Of a stretch of DNA of 64,000 nt, positions 48,503 through 58,437 are shown one piece after another. This stretch comes from Chloroflexi bacterium GWB2_49_20 (lineage in GTDB: Bacteria; Chloroflexota; Anaerolineae; Anaerolineales; Villigracilaceae): contig MGMF01000020.1 in the NCBI GenBank assembly GCA_001796335.1, positions 1 through 64,000 of the forward strand, written 5' to 3'. Each line of letters starts with the position of its first letter. The first letter of the stretch is position 1. The position numbers and the translations under genes were made by a program. The notes under the pieces were generated by a model, which worked only from the letters and a program-made list of their open reading frames with translations, ran no database searches and was not told where the DNA came from.

Positions 48503-49642
48503 ATGATAAATTACGATTTGTACCTACCCTCCATGCTAGACTTGTTGAAGCGACTGGTCGAGACCGAATCCCCTTCCCACGATACATCCGCAGTGAATAA
48601 TGTTGGTGCGATAATTGGTGAAGAAGTAAAATCAATGGGGGGAAAAATTGAAATCATTCATAATGAAACATCTGGAAATCATATCATTGCCAGGTTTGAT
48701 CCACCCCTATCCCCGGGCAAGGCTACACATGAAAAAGGTTTCCTTTTGTTGAGTCACATGGATACAGTCTTTCCAGTAGGGACATTAACGCACATGCCAT
48801 TTAATGAAAAAGATGGGAGAATTCTTGGACCAGGAGTATCCGACATGAAAGCCGGAGCAGTTATTGGTTTGACTGCCCTGATTGCCTTATTGGAAAATAA
48901 AAAAATGCCACTGGTCCCAATTACCGCATTGTTCACATCGGATGAGGAAGCTGGCAGCCATACCTCACGAAAATGGATTGAAAAACTGGCTAAGGATGCC
49001 CAATTGGTACTGGTCCTCGAACCAGGTATGCCAGATGGATCTATTAAAACATGGAGAAAAGGTGTGGGGGATTTCCATATTGTAGTTCATGGGCAGGCTG
49101 CACACTCGGGCGGCAACCATGAGAACGGCAGAAATGCCATTGAAGAGCTTTCCCACCATGTCCTGGCAATCCAGGGGTTGACGGATTACAGCCGGGGGAC
49201 CACCCTCAATGTAGGCGTGATCCAGGGAGGAATTGTTGTCAATGTTGTTCCTGAAAAAGCCTGGATGGATGTTGATTTGCGCGTTATGCAACCAGGCGAA
49301 GCAGAACGCATCATGGAAGCGATTTATAATCTAAAGCCAGTTCTTCAAGGAACCTCTCTCGAAATTTCTGGAAATCTAAATCGTCCCCCAATGCCATATG
49401 GTGAATTGATGCAATCCACCTTTGAACATGCCAGGGAAATTGCAGCCGAAGATGGCATAACCCTAACTGCTGCAGGAACCGGCGGAGCTTCTGACGGTAA
49501 TTTTGTAGCTCCGCTTGGTATCCCGGTTCTGGATGGACTGGGAGCGATCGGTGGGGATTATCATTCAGAAAAAGAATATATCATTAAGGACAGCCTAGTT
49601 TCACGCACCAGGTTGCTGGCAACTCTCTTGCAAAACTGGTGA
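48503..49642 (+). CDS. M20 family metallopeptidase (carboxypeptidase G2-like)
   Basis: A 379-aa dinuclear Zn peptidase. LLSHMDTVFPVGT carries the first His-x-Asp, PGVSDMKAGAVIG the bridging Asp, and TSDEEAGS the Glu pair. HSGGNHENGRNAI is the dimerisation-domain His region. It most resembles glutamate carboxypeptidases. I chose ATG 48503 with AAGGAG (about 48491-48496) rather than an upstream ATG inside uppP. Confidence 0.88.
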   Translation: MINYDLYLPSMLDLLKRLVETESPSHDTSAVNNVGAIIGEEVKSMGGKIEIIHNETSGNHIIARFDPPLSPGKATHEKGFLLLSHMDTVFPVGTLTHMPFNEKDGRILGPGVSDMKAGAVIGLTALIALLENKKMPLVPITALFTSDEEAGSHTSRKWIEKLAKDAQLVLVLEPGMPDGSIKTWRKGVGDFHIVVHGQAAHSGGNHENGRNAIEELSHHVLAIQGLTDYSRGTTLNVGVIQGGIVVNVVPEKAWMDVDLRVMQPGEAERIMEAIYNLKPVLQGTSLEISGNLNRPPMPYGELMQSTFEHAREIAAEDGITLTAAGTGGASDGNFVAPLGIPVLDGLGAIGGDYHSEKEYIIKDSLVSRTRLLATLLQNW

Positions 49643-49690
49643 TCCTTTTAAACATAACCATCCCTTATTTAATTGAGTTAATAGAAATCA

Positions 49691-50215
49691 ATGATTGATT
49701 TCACAGTTGTTTTATTCGGATCATTCCTCATTGTATATTACTCAAGACAATCCATACTAAAACCATGTTCACATGGATTTTTCCGTTTCTTTGCCTGGGA
49801 AATTACACTGATTCAGTTTGTCTTCAATCGGATTGGATGGTTTTCGAATGCTTTTTTCTGGTATCAGGCGATATCCTGGTTCCTGCTGACAATCTCTATA
49901 TTTCTGGTTATCGAAGGAACCTGCTTTCTCAGAAAGTACGGCAAATCTGTAACTTCATTTGAAGCTACCAGGCAACTGGTGACCAAAGGTATATATCAAT
50001 ATATTCGGCATCCAATGTATGCATCATTGCTATTTTTAGCTTGGGGTATCTTCTTTAAATCTCCCTCCTGGCTGGATTTTGTCCTGACCATGACCTCATC
50101 CATATTCTTATATGCCACTGCCCACGCTGACGAAAAAAAATGTATAGCTAAGTTTGGCGATGAATATGAAATCTACATGAGGACTTCAAAGAGGTTCATT
50201 CCTTACTTATTCTAA
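49691..50215 (+). CDS. Isoprenylcysteine carboxyl methyltransferase-like membrane protein
   Basis: A 174-aa ICMT/PEMT-type membrane methyltransferase with about four or five helices. The C-terminal cofactor-binding region LVTKGIYQYIRHPMYASLL is characteristic, and DEKKCIAKFGDEYEIY ends the domain. The real substrate in bacteria is unknown. Its end overlaps the convergent amidase by 9 bp. Confidence 0.75.
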   Translation: MIDFTVVLFGSFLIVYYSRQSILKPCSHGFFRFFAWEITLIQFVFNRIGWFSNAFFWYQAISWFLLTISIFLVIEGTCFLRKYGKSVTSFEATRQLVTKGIYQYIRHPMYASLLFLAWGIFFKSPSWLDFVLTMTSSIFLYATAHADEKKCIAKFGDEYEIYMRTSKRFIPYLF

Positions 50216-51574
50216 GAAAGCGGTTGGAGGTTGTTCATGCCATCCAGTGGATTGCTCATAAGCGTACCCTGCCACCAATACCTTTGTTTCTGCCCACTCC
50301 GGACCGACGATCTGTAATCCAACTGGTAACCCTTCTGTCGAAAAACCACACGGAAGAGACATTGCTGGTAAACCAGCCAAGTTAAAGGGAGCTGTAAAAC
50401 GAGTTAATTTGCGGGCTTGTTCCACTGCATCAGACCCTTCAATCAGTGGTGCAGTACTTGGAGTGGTAGGCAGTATAAGCAGATCATAGTCGTTGAAAAA
50501 GAGTTTGAATTTGTGTTTGACTTCAGTTTGTAGTCTTCTGGCTTGCGCATATTCCGAGGATGTACAAGCCATCCCCATTTTCAAACGACGAAGGACATCT
50601 TCCCCAAAATCCTGTGGAGATGCAATAAGACGTTCATGGTGGTAAGCCGCGGCATCTGCCTGAGTCATGACTCCATTGGCAAGAGCAGCTTCGCGCAACC
50701 AGGGAACTACAGCATTTCCGATCTTTGCCCCCAAATTCTCAAATATTTTTATAACAGCTTGCATGGCTGAAAGTACATCCGGTTGAGATACCTCTATATA
50801 ATCCCCAATTGCATATGCTATTTTCCAACCTCTTACACCATTCTCAAGATGTGAGATATATTCATCCTCTGGGTGATCAATGGAAGCAGGATCCAATTTG
50901 TCATAACCCGCGATGGTTTGAAGAATGAGAGCTGCATCACGAACATTATTGGCTATAGGGCCTACATGGTCAAGGTTCCAGGATAGCGGGATCACTCCAT
51001 GCAGACTGACCTTTCCATAGGTGGGTTTAATACCAACTGTTCCACACAAAGAGGATGGAATTCGGATCGATCCTCCGGTATCACTTCCCAGGGCTGCAAC
51101 ACACATCCCGGCCGCCACAGCAACAGCTGACCCACCAGACGAGCCCCCGGGTATCCGCTGGATATCCCAAGGATTCAGGCAGTTTCCATAATGACTATTA
51201 ATATTGGTCACACCCAAAGCAATTTCATGCATGTTGGTCTTACCTAAAATAATAGCACCTGCATCCTTCAACTTTCTTACAACTGTAGCATCTTCCCCGG
51301 GAATATTATTTCTAAGAAACTTCGTACCCGCTGTTGTGGCTATCCCTTCAGTTTCAAATAGATCCTTTATAGCCAGGGGAATACCCGCCAATGGCTTCCC
51401 AATATCAAATACATTCAGTTTTGGCAAAAGGGTGGTTATATACGCATTTAATACTGGGTTGTGTTTCTTGATTTGCTTTCTATAATAGGTAACTATCTCA
51501 TCAATACTTGTTTTCCCCATTGAGAGAGCATTACGAATTTTAGTTACGGATAAAAAGTTTTTGGAATGATCCAT
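50207..51574 (-). CDS. Amidase signature family protein (GatA-like)
   Basis: A 455-aa amidase. The Lys-cisSer-Ser triad is visible: Lys in GIPLAIKDLF, Ser in PGGSSGGSAVAVAAG and the second Ser in LGSDTGGSIRIPS. It could be a general amidase or a GatA subunit. No gatB or gatC is adjacent, so I favour a stand-alone amidase. A terminator separates it from fhs upstream. Confidence 0.82.
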   Translation of the reverse strand: MDHSKNFLSVTKIRNALSMGKTSIDEIVTYYRKQIKKHNPVLNAYITTLLPKLNVFDIGKPLAGIPLAIKDLFETEGIATTAGTKFLRNNIPGEDATVVRKLKDAGAIILGKTNMHEIALGVTNINSHYGNCLNPWDIQRIPGGSSGGSAVAVAAGMCVAALGSDTGGSIRIPSSLCGTVGIKPTYGKVSLHGVIPLSWNLDHVGPIANNVRDAALILQTIAGYDKLDPASIDHPEDEYISHLENGVRGWKIAYAIGDYIEVSQPDVLSAMQAVIKIFENLGAKIGNAVVPWLREAALANGVMTQADAAAYHHERLIASPQDFGEDVLRRLKMGMACTSSEYAQARRLQTEVKHKFKLFFNDYDLLILPTTPSTAPLIEGSDAVEQARKLTRFTAPFNLAGLPAMSLPCGFSTEGLPVGLQIVGPEWAETKVLVAGYAYEQSTGWHEQPPTAFLE

Positions 51575-51580
51575 TATATT

Positions 51581-51616
51581 AAAAATGAAAGGGGCACGAG
51601 ATTACATGCCCCTTTC
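51581..51616 (-). terminator. Terminator of fhs
   Basis: GAAAGGGGCA (51587-51596) and TGCCCCTTTC (51607-51616) form a 10-bp stem in the gap between fhs and the amidase. Read on the minus strand the stem is followed by ATTTTTAAT, a reasonable U-tract. It ends the fhs transcript just before the amidase start. Confidence 0.8.
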
Positions 51617-51632
51617 GGACTACTTACATAAA

Positions 51633-53534
51633 TTAGAACAATCCGAGAACCTTGCCGGTTTTAAGGTCAAGGTCAACATCGTAGAACACCGGGCGGGTAG
51701 GCAAACCTGGCATGGTCCGCATGGTTCCAAGCAATGGGTAAAGGAATCCTGACCCAACCGAAGCACGAATATCCCGGATAGGTACCCGGAATCCGGTGGG
51801 GGCACCTTTCAGGCTGGCATCATGGCTGAATGATAGGTGGGTTTTGGCCATGCATAGGGGTAATTCTGAAAAACCAAGCTTGGTGTAAAGTTCAATTTTG
51901 GCTTCTGCTTCTGGCGAATAATCCACACCATCTGCGCCATAAATTTCTTTGCAGATGATCTCAATCTTCTCCTTAATAGGAAGATTGAGTGGGTAGAGCT
52001 GCTTAAAGTTACTCGGTTTATCTGCAGCTTTGATGACTGCTTCAGCCAGGACTACCGCACCAGCGCCACCTTCCATCCAATGGCGGGAGACGACAGCATC
52101 CATGGCGCCCGCTTCAATAGCAGCTTTGCGAACCAGGTCAACCTCTGCTGCGGTATCATCTTTAAATGAGTTCACAGCGACTACAACATTGACGCCATAT
52201 TTGAGGGCATTCTTAATGTGGCGTTCCATGTTAGGAAGACCTTTGCGAACCAGTTCAAGGTTCTCATCCGTATATTCAGATGCCAAGGGTTTACCTGCAA
52301 CTACCTTGGGACCACCACCGTGCATCTTGAGAGCACGTACGGTAGCCACCAGTACGACCACCTGGGGTATCAAACCAGAATAGCGACATTTAATGCCAAA
52401 GAATTTCTCCATACCAATATCAGCGCCAAAACCTGATTCAGTGATGACATAATCGGCAAGTTTTAATGCAATCTTGTCAGCGATAATGGAGGATTGCCCA
52501 TGAGCGATATTGGCAAATGGTCCAGCATGTACAAAAGCCGGTGTACCTTCTAGGGTTTGCATTAAATTGGGCTTGATGGCGTCTTTCATCAGGACTGTCA
52601 ATGCGCCAGCCACGCCCAGATCTTCGGCTGTGACCGCCTCACCCTTCTTGTTGGTACCGATCACAATTCTTCCGAAGCGTTCGCGCATATCAGCCAGGTC
52701 GGTTGTCAGAGCCAGGATGGCCATGATCTCGCTTGCCACGGTGATATCGTAACCAGTTTTGCGCTCGAAACCTTTTTCTTCAGGTCCCTGTCCAATGGTT
52801 ATTGTGCGCAGGAAACGATCATTCGTATCCACTACACGGCTCCAGGTAATTGCCGCTGGATCAATATCGAGACGAGCAAAGAGTGAACGCTCTTCCGGGG
52901 TCAGGGTTTCCGGGTCTGTCTTCTTTATCCCCAATTTTGCCAGGCGTCTGAGCATGGATGGGGAAAATTTCCTCTTGCCTTCTTTATCGATCGGGCATAA
53001 TGCATCAAACAGTTTTTTATCATCCTGCATGGACTCGTGCATGATGCGGACATCAATCGCGGCGGCCAGCAAGTTGTTGGCGGCTGTAATTGCGTGAATA
53101 TCACCCGTCAGATGCAGGTTAAAATCTTCCATCGGGATAATTTGAGAATAACCACCACCGGCTGCCCCACCTTTGATACCAAATGTCGGCCCTTGGGAAG
53201 GCTGGCGAATGGCCGTGATTACATTCTTCCCAAGATGAGCACCTAGAGCCTGGCAAATACCTACTGTGGTGGTTGTCTTACCTTCCCCAAGGGGAGTTGG
53301 TGTGATGGCGGTTACATCAATATATTTACCATCCGGGCGATCTTTTAACCGTTCCAGGATTTCAAGTTTGACCTTGGCTTTATAAGGGCCATAAAGTTCC
53401 AATTCATCTTCACGGATTCCAAGCTCATCAGCGATCTGAACTATGGGCTTGAGAGTTGCTTCCTGTGCAATGTCAATATCTGAAGGAACAGGTTTACGCA
53501 ATTTTAATGGTGTTGGTACAAATTTTCTCGCCAT
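51633..53534 (-). CDS. fhs: Formate-tetrahydrofolate ligase, long form (Fhs)
   Basis: A 633-aa ATP-dependent ligase that makes 10-formyl-THF for one-carbon metabolism. The P-loop [13 protein letters not shown] is at 78-90. The C-terminus is complete, with [10 protein letters not shown]. It is about 75 aa longer than the common bacterial enzyme (about 557 aa). The extra segment near 180-240 ([20 protein letters not shown], then ARLDIDP and [12 protein letters not shown]) resembles the synthetase domain of eukaryotic C1-THF synthase. That resemblance is from memory and not computed. GGGAGAAG precedes the ATG. No folD is adjacent. Confidence 0.93.
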   Translation of the reverse strand: MARKFVPTPLKLRKPVPSDIDIAQEATLKPIVQIADELGIREDELELYGPYKAKVKLEILERLKDRPDGKYIDVTAITPTPLGEGKTTTTVGICQALGAHLGKNVITAIRQPSQGPTFGIKGGAAGGGYSQIIPMEDFNLHLTGDIHAITAANNLLAAAIDVRIMHESMQDDKKLFDALCPIDKEGKRKFSPSMLRRLAKLGIKKTDPETLTPEERSLFARLDIDPAAITWSRVVDTNDRFLRTITIGQGPEEKGFERKTGYDITVASEIMAILALTTDLADMRERFGRIVIGTNKKGEAVTAEDLGVAGALTVLMKDAIKPNLMQTLEGTPAFVHAGPFANIAHGQSSIIADKIALKLADYVITESGFGADIGMEKFFGIKCRYSGLIPQVVVLVATVRALKMHGGGPKVVAGKPLASEYTDENLELVRKGLPNMERHIKNALKYGVNVVVAVNSFKDDTAAEVDLVRKAAIEAGAMDAVVSRHWMEGGAGAVVLAEAVIKAADKPSNFKQLYPLNLPIKEKIEIICKEIYGADGVDYSPEAEAKIELYTKLGFSELPLCMAKTHLSFSHDASLKGAPTGFRVPIRDIRASVGSGFLYPLLGTMRTMPGLPTRPVFYDVDLDLKTGKVLGLF

Positions 53535-54028
53535 ACAGTCTTCTCCCTTTCTAAAATGGTTAATATCTCATATTCTCATTGAAAATCAAGAATTGTACAA
53601 GAGATTTATATCCCTTCTTCACGTGCCAGTTGTCACAAGCGCACGAGGATTAAAACTGAAGCATCCATCTCATTCCCCATAACTCTCTTAAAAGTTTGAC
53701 CTTATTGCAAAAAGGATTCACAACACCCTCGAGTTATTTTAGGTTTTCCAAGGCAGAATAAATGTATCCTCCATGACGGAAGGTCGATTTCATCCACAGC
53801 TATACCCGCATTGGTTTGCTGTCCCTTCGCTTATAAGAAAAAGTGCGAGAATAATCCAAAATATAATCAGGTATTGTGCGGCAACAAACGGCAACCTGGT
53901 CTTTGCGGACATGACTGCGATCATCATTTTGCGCTCACAATGTAGATCCAAGAGGTTTTAAACGAAAATAAATTGTGTTATATTATTGTTTGTATATCAA
54001 AACCCCTTTTCTTAACGGAGGGAATTTC
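53535..54028. other. 494-bp intergenic region before the polysaccharide locus
   Basis: The region separates the divergent fhs and the large membrane protein gene. I see no credible gene. A 62-codon frame at 53773-53961 has no ribosome-binding site and no protein-like pattern. AT-rich stretches around 53975 may hold the promoter of the next gene. Confidence 0.5.
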
Positions 54029-56821
54029 TTGGAAAAAGAACAAATTTCGGAATATAGTCTATACAAAAATGTTAGATTAAACTTTATTTTTTCGATAATT
54101 GCATCCCTAGAACTCATTGCAGTAAGTATTGTAACCCTTACTATCTTACCTGACCCCAAAAATGCCTGGCTACTCGGCTTTTCACGGCAAAGATGGTTGT
54201 TAATGCTGGTCGCTATTTTTCTGGCAATTATTATTTTTTTTGCTGGAAAAGTTGCATATGCCAAGAAAATTACCTTCGCAAGTATTATGCAGAACAAGGA
54301 AAACAGCTTTAATCACCGGCTGCTTGTTACTGTGATTTTTCTCTTGTTATTGTGGGGATGGAGTTCCATCTTTTGCCCTGCTTATTTATTCGGGTACGGA
54401 GCTTCCTATTTCGAACGTCTGCGCCCATTATCGATTGCAGTAGGTCTTATCGTGTTTCAATTCTTCCTTTTATCTCTTTTTTTGGACAAAAAAATTACAA
54501 CAAGATCTTTGAAAAATTTAATTCTTAATGGTGAAATTCCCCGAGAGTCAATTTTTTTTGCAATCTGTCTTATTGCTCTATTCCTTTTCATTGCAACCAC
54601 AAAGATTGGCTTGGTGCAAGAAACTGGTTATTGGAATGTGCCCGGAATACCATTATCCGGGTTGCAATTTTTAGCTATTGTTGTCATTGTTGGATTGGGT
54701 ATCTATTTGATCCCTAAAGATGACCAATCTTTTTCACCAATAGGATTAAGAAGATTTTACCGGTTTATCCCTTTTCTGATTTACCTGGGGGCGGTTCTGA
54801 CATGGGGACTTACACCCATGGATAAGCATTATTTCTCTTTGACACCGACATCACCCAATTATCAGCCATTTCCTTATTCGGATGCGCGGGTTTATGATAT
54901 TGGAGGAATTTCCCTACTAGAAGGGGAGAGTAACTATTTTCAAAAATCAACAGACAAGCCACTATATATGGTTTTTCTAGCTTTATTGCATATTATTGCC
55001 GGTTATGATTATTCCCTCCTCACCTGGTTACAAATTATCGTTTTGGCTTTTATCCCTGTTATCCTTTATTTCTTGGGAAAAAATTTTTACAGTAAGAACT
55101 TGGGCATCTTCCTGGCTTTGGTCACCATTCTCCGGCAAAGAAATGCCATTGCACTCTCTTTTAAAGTTGCCTCAGTAAACCCCAAACTTTTTATCACCGA
55201 AGTGATGACTTTGTTGGGTGTTGTATTATTTACTTATCTGGTTTTTTTATGGCTTAAGAATCAAAAATACTGGTTGGCAATCCTCTCTGGAGGGGTTATA
55301 GGTGCTGCTTCATTGATCCGATTGAATCCCATCTTCCTTTTCCTAGGGATCGCCTGTTTGGCGTTGCTCGTACTCTGGAAATTCTCCAAGAGCAAATGGA
55401 AGCATTTGACCTTCTATACTTTGGGGTTTTTAATTGTGTTTATTCCCTGGATATTCATAGGTGTACACCCGAAAACTGGAATGCCCTGGGCTTTTGTAAA
55501 AGCGATTACCATTATTAATGGTCGTTATATTAATATCATGCATCCTTCTGGAACACCCGTTCCTTCTGCAACAATATCTGTAACGACGATTGTTGGTACT
55601 CCGGAATCTGCTCTTATCGAAGTTACGCCTAATCTTATATACAATCTGGGTCAACAGTCTGCCGATGGTATTTCTCCAGAGCCAAAAGCCACTCAATCCT
55701 TGTCGAACAGTTCAAGCGGGAATATTTATCAATCGTCATCAATTATTCCTCATTATATTAAAATCGTTCAACCATTGGGAACAGCTCTTCCTTCGGCAAC
55801 AATACCAGTGACTCCAATGGCAAATCCTGAATCCACTCCTTTCGTCGTCGCAACTGAGGATAATAAACCCCCGGTTCAGCTACCTGCTTTATCCAATTCC
55901 CCACAATCAAAAGACACTCAATCCTTATTGAACGGATTGGACCAGAATAATATTCAATTTCCAGTCCTTTTTATCAATCATTTTCTCCACAATTTCTCTA
56001 CATCCTTGCTAAGTCTACCTGATTCATTAATATATGACGACTTGGATCATTTAGCGCAGAGGGAGTATTGGATTGATTTAAACAAGTGGCAGGGAAACTT
56101 TCCGCCTGAACAAATCGTCTTTATTTTATTCAACCTCATCATGATCGCGGTAGGCTTGGGATATAGTTGGCACCAATACCGCTGGATTGGGTTTATTCCT
56201 TTAGTTATTTTTATCAGCTACGCAATTTCTTTAGCGTTTGGTATAAGTTCAGGCAGCAGATATATAGTCCCGATAGATTGGATCCTCTATTTCTATTATG
56301 GGTTGGGGATTGTCATACTTATACGCAAGGTTGTAACCTTCATCCGAGGTAAAGAGGCAAGTTTGGATGAAACGCGGATGGAGAATTCCCTTCAACCTTC
56401 AGCCGACCGTAAAAGATTCTGGTTTTCTTTCTTTGGACTTGTAATTATAGGTTGCATAATCCCTATAGCTAATCTTGGCTTACCTGCAAATTTCAGGGCT
56501 CCTGAAAACAGCCCTGAAATGGAAGCACTGACTCAAACCATCCCATCAAATCAAAGGGTCAATGCCATGATAATTTATGGAGAAGTTCTTTATCCTTATT
56601 ACAATTTGGAAGGAACCCTCGATTTTGTTTTAATGAAGGATAAAAAGATCACAAGTTATTCCATCAATTTGGACAATTTGGATTCGAAAGTCAAGCTTAT
56701 TGGTGGAGAACTCTTGTTCTTGGTGAAACTACCTGAAAATGGAGTATATATAGTAAAATCCATCTACATGAAGACAGGATCCACACTGGTATTAATTTGG
56801 GAACTTGGATCAAAGAATTAG
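54029..56821 (+). CDS. Large polytopic membrane protein, GT39/GT83-like glycosyltransferase
   Basis: A 930-aa protein with about 14 helices. The start is TTG 54029 with ACGGAGG seven bases upstream. An ATG 54 bases earlier adds an unlikely N-terminus. It resembles polyprenyl-phosphate-dependent GT-C enzymes: a Tyr/Asp-rich first large loop after TWGLTPMDKHYFSLTP with PYSDARVYD, then repeated helices. Between helices, around residues 500-650, lies a Ser/Thr/Pro-rich insert built from two related copies (GTPVPSATISVT and GTALPSATIPVT). First gene of the surface-polysaccharide locus. The sugar and acceptor are unknown. Confidence 0.7.
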   Translation: MEKEQISEYSLYKNVRLNFIFSIIASLELIAVSIVTLTILPDPKNAWLLGFSRQRWLLMLVAIFLAIIIFFAGKVAYAKKITFASIMQNKENSFNHRLLVTVIFLLLLWGWSSIFCPAYLFGYGASYFERLRPLSIAVGLIVFQFFLLSLFLDKKITTRSLKNLILNGEIPRESIFFAICLIALFLFIATTKIGLVQETGYWNVPGIPLSGLQFLAIVVIVGLGIYLIPKDDQSFSPIGLRRFYRFIPFLIYLGAVLTWGLTPMDKHYFSLTPTSPNYQPFPYSDARVYDIGGISLLEGESNYFQKSTDKPLYMVFLALLHIIAGYDYSLLTWLQIIVLAFIPVILYFLGKNFYSKNLGIFLALVTILRQRNAIALSFKVASVNPKLFITEVMTLLGVVLFTYLVFLWLKNQKYWLAILSGGVIGAASLIRLNPIFLFLGIACLALLVLWKFSKSKWKHLTFYTLGFLIVFIPWIFIGVHPKTGMPWAFVKAITIINGRYINIMHPSGTPVPSATISVTTIVGTPESALIEVTPNLIYNLGQQSADGISPEPKATQSLSNSSSGNIYQSSSIIPHYIKIVQPLGTALPSATIPVTPMANPESTPFVVATEDNKPPVQLPALSNSPQSKDTQSLLNGLDQNNIQFPVLFINHFLHNFSTSLLSLPDSLIYDDLDHLAQREYWIDLNKWQGNFPPEQIVFILFNLIMIAVGLGYSWHQYRWIGFIPLVIFISYAISLAFGISSGSRYIVPIDWILYFYYGLGIVILIRKVVTFIRGKEASLDETRMENSLQPSADRKRFWFSFFGLVIIGCIIPIANLGLPANFRAPENSPEMEALTQTIPSNQRVNAMIIYGEVLYPYYNLEGTLDFVLMKDKKITSYSINLDNLDSKVKLIGGELLFLVKLPENGVYIVKSIYMKTGSTLVLIWELGSKN

Positions 56822-56902
56822 CAGAAAATATTCTAAAATAATGTAAACTTGTAAAATAAATAATAATTACAGGTTAAGGAAATTAAATTCAGGAGAACTT
56901 GT

Positions 56903-58156
56903 ATGAAAGATATTGACCAACCCATCCATGAGGATGAAATTGACTTGCGCACATATTTTCAGGCTCTTTGGAAAGCGCGCAAGGCGATCCTTATTGTGAC
57001 TTTTGCAGCAGCGCTTATTGTTTTTGTCCTCAGCTTCTGGGTTTTGCCCAGCAGATATCAGGCGACTGCCTATGTTTTTGTTGGTCAACCGGTGGTTGAA
57101 TTCACCCAATCCCAGACAGATTCGGGTCTCCAGATTTTACCCATTCTTCCCGACATAAAAGCTGTGGTTAAATTATTCACCGCACCGGCATTGCTGGAAA
57201 GTGTGCTTAAGGATCCGGCGGTTGTCGCGGCCATAGGAAACGAAGAAATATCAGTTACCGATTTAATCGATATGGTGAATGTCTCTGATGTTGGCAAGGA
57301 TCAACTACGCCTGCAAGTAACCGAGCTTAACCCCCAAAGAGCAGCTCTGCTGGCCAACATCTGGGCTAAAAATGGGGTTGCTGTAGTGAATGACGCGTAT
57401 GGACTGGGTGCCGTGATACAGGTTTTGAAAACCGAAGAATTGAAATCTCAGAAAGATTTCGCGCAGGCTCAGACTGCACTGGAAGAAGCGTACTCCACAA
57501 GCCAGGTTCCCGCCTTAAGTGCTCAACTGGACAATCGCACAGCAGACCTGGCCATTGTGTTGAGTAATATATCCAACGTCAGGAGAGTATTGAATGATCT
57601 GCAATTCTTTGAGCAAGGGTTGACTGGTCAGCCAGGAGATACCCCATTGTCATTGGGCGACGGGCTGGCTTTGACCACCTTGCGCCAGCGTTCGCTGACT
57701 GTCGGGAACGCGAGTTATACCATTCAAATTGACAGTGCTTCCTTTGCAGGGTTCACTGTTTCAAAAGGGCTCGAAGCCACATCCCAAATGCGCGCCGGGC
57801 TTCAAGACCAATTAACGCGTTTACTAAGCGATCAAACTAGCCTGGAACAGGAAATTCCGCAATTAAATAGAGACTTGTCAAATGCCAACGCCCAGTTGAA
57901 TCAGATTTCCACGAAGAGAGATCAGTTCTTAGGGCTCTTCACTGACCTTTCGCAACAAGAAAAGCAAGTTACTGCTGCAATAGGGCTGGACGTAAACGTG
58001 GCAAGACTGAGCGTGGAGGCTGTGCCTCCTGATAAAGCGGAATCTCGAAATTTACTGAGGAATACAGCCGTGGCTGGGATGCTCGGGTTGTTGTTAAGCG
58101 TCTTTGGAACGCTGGCAGTGGAATGGTGGAGAGAAGATGGTGGAGATTTGAAATAA
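56903..58156 (+). CDS. Wzz-like polysaccharide chain-length regulator
   Basis: A 417-aa polysaccharide co-polymerase. DEIDLRTYFQALWKARKAIL leads into helix 1 (about 33-53), followed by a periplasmic coiled-coil-rich part (about 150-370) and helix 2 near the C-terminus (VAGMLGLLLSVFGTLAVEWW). No cytoplasmic kinase domain is present. It lies between the GT-C protein and the flippase. Confidence 0.85.
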   Translation: MKDIDQPIHEDEIDLRTYFQALWKARKAILIVTFAAALIVFVLSFWVLPSRYQATAYVFVGQPVVEFTQSQTDSGLQILPILPDIKAVVKLFTAPALLESVLKDPAVVAAIGNEEISVTDLIDMVNVSDVGKDQLRLQVTELNPQRAALLANIWAKNGVAVVNDAYGLGAVIQVLKTEELKSQKDFAQAQTALEEAYSTSQVPALSAQLDNRTADLAIVLSNISNVRRVLNDLQFFEQGLTGQPGDTPLSLGDGLALTTLRQRSLTVGNASYTIQIDSASFAGFTVSKGLEATSQMRAGLQDQLTRLLSDQTSLEQEIPQLNRDLSNANAQLNQISTKRDQFLGLFTDLSQQEKQVTAAIGLDVNVARLSVEAVPPDKAESRNLLRNTAVAGMLGLLLSVFGTLAVEWWREDGGDLK

Positions 58157-58437
58157 TAACTACTTCGATTATATTAACCAGTTTTATCTGATAAAAAGGT
58201 TGATCTATATCCATATTTTACAAACCTCACCAATTTATTTCATCAAATTCGCAGAGAAATTCTTGCTAATTACAAATTGGGTCCTTTCCGATGTTATTTG
58301 GGGATCTTAATTGTGTAGGATACTTTTTTCTCTTGATTTTTGGTATCAATTGAAGAAATAAAGCACCCTTTATAGACGAAAGATTAATAAGTACCTCGCA
58401 GGAGATACCTTTTGCGAAAATTATTGGTTGAGGTAGA

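Noticed and set aside
53773-53961. 62-aa plus-strand frame in the fhs upstream region
   Set aside because: No ribosome-binding site, no recognisable pattern, and it lies in a divergent promoter region.
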